Positions 59,079-64,000 of a stretch of DNA of 64,000 nt are shown one piece after another (the stretch's first letter is position 1; each line of letters starts with the position of its first letter). The position numbers and the translations under genes are program-made. This DNA comes from Candidatus Eisenbergiella merdavium (GTDB lineage: Bacteria; Bacillota; Clostridia; Lachnospirales; Lachnospiraceae). The stretch covers positions 107,774-171,773 of the forward strand of contig DWWS01000040.1 of the NCBI GenBank assembly GCA_019119595.1, in the 5' to 3' direction. The notes beneath the pieces were generated by a model. That model saw only the letters and a list, made by a program, of their open reading frames with translations. It was not told the DNA's origin and did not search any database.

Positions 59079-60101
59079 ATGACGAAAGTAAAATTGGGAA
59101 AAACACAGATTACAGTGAATCAGAACGGCTTCGGCTGTCTGCCGATCCAGAGGATCAGCAAAGAGGCGGCGGCCGGGCTTTTGAGAAAGGCGCGGGAAAA
59201 CGGGATCGATTTTTTCGATACGGCCCGGGCCTATACGGACAGCGAGGAGAAGCTGGGAGAGGCCTTCGGCGGAAGCTGGGACGGGATCTTTCTTGCGACA
59301 AAAACCGGATCCAAAACGCCGGAGGGCTTCCGGAGGGATCTGGAGACCTCGCTGAAAAATCTGAAGCGGGACTACATCGACATCTATCAGTTTCATAATC
59401 CGGAATTCTGTCCGAAGCCCGGCGACGGCAGCGGCCTGTATGAATGCATGCTGGAGGCAAAGGCGCAGGGAAAGATCCGGCACATCGGGACCACCAATCA
59501 CCGGCTTTCGGTGGCGCATGAGGCGATCGACAGCGGGCTTTATGAAACCCTGCAGTTTCCCTTCAGCTATCTTTCCGGCGAGAAGGAGCTGGAGCTGGTG
59601 AAAAAATGCGAGGCGGCGGATATGGGCTTCATCGCGATGAAGGCGCTTTCCGGCGGCCTGCTTGGCAACTCGGAGGCCTGCAGCGCGTGGTTTTCCAAAT
59701 TCCCCAACGTGGTGCCTATCTGGGGCATCCAGAGGGAGAGCGAGCTGGATGAATTTTTAAGCTACGTGAAGAATCCTCCGGCTCTGACGGAGGAGCTTCA
59801 GGCGCTGATCGAAAAGGACAAAAAGGAGCTTCAGGGAGAATTCTGCCGGGGCTGCGGCTACTGCATGCCGTGTCCGGCGGGAATTGAGATCAACAACTGC
59901 GCGCGGATGATTCAGCTGATCCGCCGTTCTCCCTCCGCGGCCCATCTGACGCCGGAGGCGCAGAAAAAGATGCTGCAGATCGAGAACTGTCTGCACTGCG
60001 GACAGTGTAAGAGCAAATGCCCCTACGGGCTGGATACTCCGGCGCTTCTGCAGAAGAACCTGCAGGATTATAAGGAGATCCTGGCCGGTAAGCCGATCTG
60101 A
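59079..60101 (+). CDS. Aldo/keto reductase with C-terminal [4Fe-4S] domain
   Basis: The 340-residue protein combines an aldo/keto reductase barrel (about 1-260; GIDFFDTARAYTDSEEKLG, GTTNHRL) with a C-terminal ferredoxin-like part (FCRGCGYCMPCPAGIEIN and CLHCGQCKSKCPYGL). Such proteins occur in anaerobes and may couple carbonyl reduction to ferredoxin. The catalytic Tyr lies in ARAYTDSE; Asp in FFDTARAY. ATG 59079 follows GGAGGTACAG. Its place after rnfB may mean it shares the transcript or only the ferredoxin pool. A terminator follows. Confidence 0.9.
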   Translation: MTKVKLGKTQITVNQNGFGCLPIQRISKEAAAGLLRKARENGIDFFDTARAYTDSEEKLGEAFGGSWDGIFLATKTGSKTPEGFRRDLETSLKNLKRDYIDIYQFHNPEFCPKPGDGSGLYECMLEAKAQGKIRHIGTTNHRLSVAHEAIDSGLYETLQFPFSYLSGEKELELVKKCEAADMGFIAMKALSGGLLGNSEACSAWFSKFPNVVPIWGIQRESELDEFLSYVKNPPALTEELQALIEKDKKELQGEFCRGCGYCMPCPAGIEINNCARMIQLIRRSPSAAHLTPEAQKKMLQIENCLHCGQCKSKCPYGLDTPALLQKNLQDYKEILAGKPI

Positions 60102-60158
60102 AAAGAGTAAAAGAAAGAGAAAAACAAAAAGCCGTCCCGGGGAAGTCCGGGATGTCAG

Positions 60159-60203
60159 AAAACCGCGTTTTATGCCGGATTTTTCGGATAAGCGCGGTTT
60201 TTT
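60159..60203 (+). terminator. Rho-independent terminator of the rnf/AKR region
   Basis: AAAACCGCG (60159-60167) pairs with CGCGGTTTT (60193-60201), followed by TT and a T-rich tail. The loop contains a second weak stem. Confidence 0.75.
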
Positions 60204-60236
60204 CTTTGGGCAAAAGGGTATATATCCCGGATAGAA

Positions 60237-60266
60237 GATATATTTTTCCACCTGCCTGTATAAAAT
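60237..60266 (+). promoter_or_regulatory. Possible sporulation-type promoter of the SleB-like gene
   Basis: GATATATT (60237-60244), 14-bp spacer and TATAAAAT (60259-60266) resemble a sigma-E/K promoter except that the first -10 base is T instead of C. Weak evidence. Confidence 0.3.
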
Positions 60267-60380
60267 ATGAAAAGAGTATGAAGAATATTTTACGTAAGTA
60301 TTACGCAGCGGCAGGAAGCGCCCCGCACGCCGGGAAGCCGAAGGATCGTGCCGCGCAGGTGGAAAGGTGTGTGAAAAAGA

Positions 60381-61055
60381 ATGCCTGTCAGAACGTTGAA
60401 GCGGGGAGCGGCCGGAATGGAAGCCGGCTTCGGGAGATATGGACAATATGGACTGGTGCTTTTGACGGCCTCTCTGGTGGCCGCCGCGGCATGGATCTGC
60501 GCGGGAGGAAGCGCCCTGAACCGTGCGGCGGCAAGAGTGGCCGTGCGCGCTTCCCAGATGCGGGAAGTGACGCAGATACAGGAGACAAGCTTCAGCAGCA
60601 GCGTGGAAACGATCCTTTCGAAAAAACGCGTGGTGGAATATGAGGTGCTTCAAAAGCAGCCGGTCTATGAGCTGAGCGATGCGGATTACGATACCCTTCT
60701 TCGGATCGTGGAGGCGGAGGCGGGCGGAGAGGATGAGAACGGAAAGCTCCTGGTGGCAAACGTAGTTCTGAACCGGGTGGACAGCCCTCTGTTTCCGGAC
60801 ACGGTCCGGGAGGTGGTCTACCAGCAGGATTACGGCGTATATCAGTTTTCGCCGGTGCGGGACGGCCGGATCGGCCGTGTAACAGTGAGCGATGAGACCA
60901 GAGAGGCGGTGGAGCGGGCCGTTTACGGCGAGGATATCTCCCAGGGGGCCCTGTATTTCGCGGCAAGGAGCGCGGCCTCCGGAGAAAGCATGCGGTGGTT
61001 TGACAGCAGTCTCACCTGGCTGTTCGCTTACGGAGGGCATGAGTTTTATGGCTGA
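60381..61055 (+). CDS. SleB-type cell wall hydrolase
   Basis: The 224-residue protein has an N-terminal transmembrane or signal helix (about 23-45, GLVLLTASLVAAAAWICAG) and a C-terminal Hydrolase_2 domain (about 95-224) with the catalytic Glu in LRIVEAEAGGEDENGKLLVA, as in SleB and CwlJ lytic enzymes. These open the spore cortex during germination, or remodel the vegetative wall in other members. ATG 60381 follows GGAAAGGTG. The lack of a peptidoglycan-binding domain suggests a CwlJ-like, short type. Confidence 0.88.
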   Translation: MPVRTLKRGAAGMEAGFGRYGQYGLVLLTASLVAAAAWICAGGSALNRAAARVAVRASQMREVTQIQETSFSSSVETILSKKRVVEYEVLQKQPVYELSDADYDTLLRIVEAEAGGEDENGKLLVANVVLNRVDSPLFPDTVREVVYQQDYGVYQFSPVRDGRIGRVTVSDETREAVERAVYGEDISQGALYFAARSAASGESMRWFDSSLTWLFAYGGHEFYG

Positions 61056-61118
61056 GCCGAAATGTCTGTGCGAGGAAAACAAAAGTGCGCATGAAACGGA
61101 AAATAATGCGGGAAAGAA

Positions 61119-61147
61119 TTGCCCTGCCGGAAATTGTATGCTATACT
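61119..61147 (+). promoter_or_regulatory. Sigma-A promoter of thrC
   Basis: TTGCCC at 61119-61124, 17-bp spacer, TATACT at 61142-61147. Confidence 0.7.
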
Positions 61148-61194
61148 GAGAACGGTTTTGCAGAAAAAACACAAGGGAAAGGTATGGTTAATAC

Positions 61195-62685
61195 ATGGAA
61201 TTACGATACAAAAGCACCAGAAGCGGCAGGACGGCGGCGGCATCGGAAGCAATCCTGAAGGGACTTTCCGAGGACGGAGGCCTGTTCGTGCCGGAACGCA
61301 TCCCCGCTTTGGACAAAACGCCCCGTGAACTGGGACAGATGAGCTACGGACAGGTGGCTTATGAGGTGATGAAGCTGTTTCTCACCGATTTTACGGAGGA
61401 GGAGCTGAGGCGCTGTATTGCGGACGCCTATGATGAAAAGTTTGACACGGAAGAGATCGCGCCTCTCGCGGAGGCGGAGGGCGTGTGGTTTCTGGAGCTG
61501 TTCCACGGAAAGACCATTGCCTTTAAGGATATGGCGCTGTCCATCCTGCCCCATCTGATGATCACGGCGGCGAAGAAGAACCACGTGGACCGCGAGATCG
61601 TGATCCTCACCGCAACCTCCGGGGATACGGGGAAGGCTGCGATGGCCGGTTTCGTCGACGTGCCCGGGACGCGGATCATCGTTTTTTACCCCAAAAACGG
61701 CGTCAGCCCCATCCAGGAGCGGCAGATGCTGACCCAGAAGGGGGACAATGTGCTGGTGGCGGGCATCCACGGCAATTTTGACGACGCCCAGACCGGCGTG
61801 AAAAAGCTGTTTTCCGACCGGGAGCTGGAAAAGGAGATGGCTGAGGCCGGATACCAGTTTTCCTCCGCCAATTCCATCAACATCGGCCGCCTGGTGCCTC
61901 AGATCGTTTACTATGTGTACGCATATGCCCGTTTGCTCGCTGAAGGCCGGATCACGGACGGGGAGAAGATCAACGTGACGGTTCCCACCGGAAACTTCGG
62001 GAACATCCTCGCCGCTTATTATGCGAAGCTGATGGGCCTGCCCATCGGGAAGCTGATCTGCGCCTCCAACGAAAACAAGGTGCTGTTTGACTTCTTCTCC
62101 ACGGGAGAATACGATAAGAACCGGGAGTTTGTCCTGACCAGCTCCCCTTCCATGGACATCCTCATCTCCAGCAATCTGGAGCGCCTCATCTACCGCATCT
62201 CAGGCGACGACGCGTCAAAAACGGCCCTGCTGATGCAGCAGCTTTCCGAAAAAGGAAGCTACGAGATCACGGAGGAAATGCGGGAGAGGCTTTCGGATTT
62301 TTACGGCGGCTATGCGAAAGAGCAGGAGGCCTTTGATAAGATCTGCTCCCTCTATGAGGATACGGGCTACGTGATCGATACCCATACGGCGGTGGCCGCT
62401 GCGGTTTACGACCGTTACCGGGAGGAAACGAAGGATGATGCGCCCACCGTGATCGCTTCCACGGCCAGCCCCTTCAAATTCGCGAGAAGCGTGATGACGG
62501 CCATCGACCCTGATTATGCGGAAGCGAAGTGGGACGATTTCGCCCTGGTGGATGAGCTTTCCCGCATTGCCAACGTGGAGGTACCCGCCGCCGTGGAGGA
62601 GCTTCGCGCCGCGCCCATCCTGCACCATACCGAGTGTGAGAAGGACGGCATGGAAGCGGTGGTGAGAGATTTTCTGAAAATCTGA
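61195..62685 (+). CDS. thrC: Threonine synthase
   Basis: This PLP enzyme turns O-phospho-L-homoserine into threonine. The 496-residue length fits the long (E. coli/fungal-like) ThrC group. Motifs are YKSTRSG at the start, FHGKTIAFKDMALSILPHLM with the PLP lysine in AFKDM, TATSGDTGKAAMAG and PTGNFGNILAAYYAK. The start ATG 61195 has only a distant AAGGGAAAGG, so translation initiation may be modest. It stands alone with its own promoter and a terminator; no leader peptide rich in Thr/Ile was seen. Confidence 0.95.
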   Translation: MELRYKSTRSGRTAAASEAILKGLSEDGGLFVPERIPALDKTPRELGQMSYGQVAYEVMKLFLTDFTEEELRRCIADAYDEKFDTEEIAPLAEAEGVWFLELFHGKTIAFKDMALSILPHLMITAAKKNHVDREIVILTATSGDTGKAAMAGFVDVPGTRIIVFYPKNGVSPIQERQMLTQKGDNVLVAGIHGNFDDAQTGVKKLFSDRELEKEMAEAGYQFSSANSINIGRLVPQIVYYVYAYARLLAEGRITDGEKINVTVPTGNFGNILAAYYAKLMGLPIGKLICASNENKVLFDFFSTGEYDKNREFVLTSSPSMDILISSNLERLIYRISGDDASKTALLMQQLSEKGSYEITEEMRERLSDFYGGYAKEQEAFDKICSLYEDTGYVIDTHTAVAAAVYDRYREETKDDAPTVIASTASPFKFARSVMTAIDPDYAEAKWDDFALVDELSRIANVEVPAAVEELRAAPILHHTECEKDGMEAVVRDFLKI

Positions 62686-62750
62686 AAAAAGAGGGCGGGG
62701 GCAGAGACGGGATTCTGCTGTCTGCTGCCGTCCGCCCGGTCTGGAATCTG

Positions 62751-62780
62751 AAAAGCCTTGAATAAGATCAGGGCTTTTTT
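62751..62780 (+). terminator. Rho-independent terminator of thrC
   Basis: AAAAGCC-TTGA at 62751-62761 pairs with TCAG-GGCTTTT (62768-62778) around a short loop, followed by T6. Confidence 0.75.
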
Positions 62781-62951
62781 GTTTTCCTTAAGGAAAGCCC
62801 GTTGTTACACGAATTATCAAAGGCACGCTCTGTTTGATGCAGCTGGGATATTCATGACGGGCGAGCCGGACAATTTTTTGCATAAAAAGTCAGGACGGAA
62901 AACAGGAAGAGGTGCTATGATGATCCTGACAAAGGACAGGAGGAAATTGAG

Positions 62952-63863
62952 ATGGACTGGCTTGAAAGTATTCGAAGATCCATTGATTACATGGAAGCGC
63001 ATCTGCTGACGCTGCAGGGCGCCGCAGAGGTGGCGGATGCCGTGCATCTTTCCCCCTTTTATCTGCAGAAGGGCTTTAAGGTCATGACGGGATATTCCGT
63101 GGCGGAGTATGTCAGGAACCGGAGGCTGTATCTGGCGGCTCTGGACATCATTGCGGGAAAGGAAAAAATGATCGATCTGGCGTTCCGATATGGATATGAC
63201 ACGCCGGAGAGCTTTTCCAGGGCATTTTCCCGCTTTCACGGAGTAACACCAACGCAGATGAAGACGGAGCCCGCCAGTCTGAAGGTATTCCTGCCTTTGA
63301 AGATCAAAATCACGATTCAGGGAGGAAATAAGATGGATTTTTATGTGGAGGAAAGAGATTCGTTCCAGGTGATCGGATATGAGCGGTGTTTTGCGTTCGA
63401 GGATTCCTATCAGAAGATCCCGCAGTTCTGGAGCGAGGTGTGCGGGCAGAAAATGAAATCTCTGTGTGCCGGCAAAGCGCCGGAAAATGAAGAGGAAGAA
63501 GTCATCTGCAGCAGCGGCGTCGGAAAATACGGCATCTGCATTGATGATATGGGGAAAACGGGCTTCCGTTATCTGATAGCGGGAGATTACCGCGGGGGTA
63601 AGGTGCCGGAGGGAATGACGGTTTATGAATTCCCCGCGCTGACCTGGGCGAAGTTCCGCTGTACCGGGCCCATGCCGGAAGCGCTGCAGGCTGTGAATAC
63701 AAAGATTTTCAGCGAATGGCTGCCGGGCAACCCGGAATACGAGATAGCCTTCCCGGGAAATGTGGAGTGGTATAGTGAAGCCTCTGACATGCGGGCGGCG
63801 GATTACGAAAGCGAGATCTGGATCCCGGTCAGGCGGAAAGCCGCCGTCAGTCCGGAAAATTAA
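62952..63863 (+). CDS. AraC family regulator with GyrI-like effector domain
   Basis: The 303-residue protein has an N-terminal AraC/XylS double helix-turn-helix (about 8-105; LQGAAEVADAVHLSPFYLQK, DLAFRYGYDTPESFSRAFSR) and a C-terminal GyrI-like small-molecule-binding domain (about 125-295; DSFQVIGYERCF, KYGICIDD, GGKVPEGMTVYEFPALTWAKF). This layout matches Rob/BmrR-like regulators that sense drugs or hydrophobic compounds. ATG 62952 follows GGAGGAAATTGAG. The regulated gene is not visible inside the window. Confidence 0.92.
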   Translation: MDWLESIRRSIDYMEAHLLTLQGAAEVADAVHLSPFYLQKGFKVMTGYSVAEYVRNRRLYLAALDIIAGKEKMIDLAFRYGYDTPESFSRAFSRFHGVTPTQMKTEPASLKVFLPLKIKITIQGGNKMDFYVEERDSFQVIGYERCFAFEDSYQKIPQFWSEVCGQKMKSLCAGKAPENEEEEVICSSGVGKYGICIDDMGKTGFRYLIAGDYRGGKVPEGMTVYEFPALTWAKFRCTGPMPEALQAVNTKIFSEWLPGNPEYEIAFPGNVEWYSEASDMRAADYESEIWIPVRRKAAVSPEN

Positions 63864-63872
63864 GAATTTAGA

Positions 63873-64000
63873 GGCTGTAAAATATTCTGTGTCTATGGGA
63901 ATGAAATCTTCCAGATAAGAATTTGATATGTAGGGGTTTTTGTCGGCTTTTGCAACCGTATCTTTTGTCGAATGTACCTTTCTGGTTATAGTATTTCCCG
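63873..64000. other. A+T-rich right edge, possible insertion-sequence end
   Basis: GAGGCTGTAAAATATTCTGTG near 63873 (given here in part) resembles the terminal repeats of IS256-type elements (GxGGCTGTxAAAxT...TGTGT). The rest of the element, if any, lies outside the window, and no coding frame of a transposase is recognisable in the last 130 bp. Confidence 0.25.

Noticed and set aside
61147..61195. T-box or attenuator leader for thrC
   Set aside because: The leader is only about 40 nt, with no specifier loop, no T-box sequence and no Thr/Ile-rich leader peptide.
1..64000. CRISPR arrays, tRNA or rRNA genes, prophage or conjugative genes
   Set aside because: No spaced direct-repeat array of CRISPR type, no tRNA cloverleaf and no phage or conjugation genes were seen; the tandem repeats found lack spacers.

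Overview
The window reads as a stretch of chromosome from a spore-forming, Gram-positive anaerobe of the class Clostridia, most likely a Lachnospiraceae-type gut bacterium. The reasons are: Firmicutes-specific gene orders (yicC-remA-gmk-rpoZ, rimO-pgsA-cinA-recA-recX-rny, nudF-spoIIM, nifS-nifU-mnmA, cmk-ispH-rpsA), sporulation genes (two CotF-like coat genes, spoIIM, spoVB, a SleB-type hydrolase), a complete Rnf complex, anaerobic-type iron uptake by FeoB and strong aGGAGG ribosome sites. No rRNA, tRNA, CRISPR array, prophage or complete transposase gene was seen. Most of the sequence is fairly G+C rich; a nitrilase-like gene (36.7-37.4 kb) and a c-di-GMP island (41.4-47.1 kb) look more A+T rich by eye.

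Layout. 0-6 kb: the 3' end of glgA, an RsiV-like lipoprotein, two coat genes, an AAA ATPase with a DUF4143/nuclease-like tail, and rqcH on the minus strand. 6-17 kb: housekeeping genes for RNA turnover, nucleotide supply, tRNA and ribosome modification, lipid synthesis and recombination; recA carries a sigma-A promoter and a LexA box. 17-21 kb: nudF, spoIIM, then a DUF1538 membrane protein paired with a tandem PII-like protein. 20.7-26.3 kb: DAHP synthase and spoVB on the minus strand, then the nifS-nifU-mnmA operon for sulfur transfer to tRNA. 26.7-33 kb: GH51 arabinofuranosidase, a FeoA-FeoB fusion, a 205-bp MITE-like element and a sulfatase. 33-38 kb: a class I lysyl-tRNA synthetase with an added tRNA-binding domain, an S66 carboxypeptidase, a nitrilase-like gene and a tiny membrane protein.

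38-50 kb: a NYN nuclease with two LOTUS domains, an RpiR regulator and a BaiN-like flavoprotein, then a c-di-GMP island (EAL phosphodiesterase, GGDEF cyclase, YcxB-like protein, lipoprotein), then cmk-ispH-rpsA. 50-64 kb: a GT-C-like membrane protein, a YprB-type exonuclease, rnfCDGEAB, an iron-sulfur aldo/keto reductase, a SleB-type hydrolase, threonine synthase and an AraC-type regulator with a GyrI-like domain. The window may end in a mobile element.

The points most worth a second look are: the DUF1538/PII pair; the NYN-LOTUS-LOTUS gene next to four CTTAGC-like boxes at exact 11-bp spacing; a recurrent pattern of short tandem duplications at or across stop codons (recX, nudF, mnmA, GH51, lysS); the MITE-like element with perfect 13-bp inverted ends; and a promoter-terminator unit at 41.35-41.43 kb that could make a very short RNA. 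All family assignments come from reading the sequence; none was checked by a database search.
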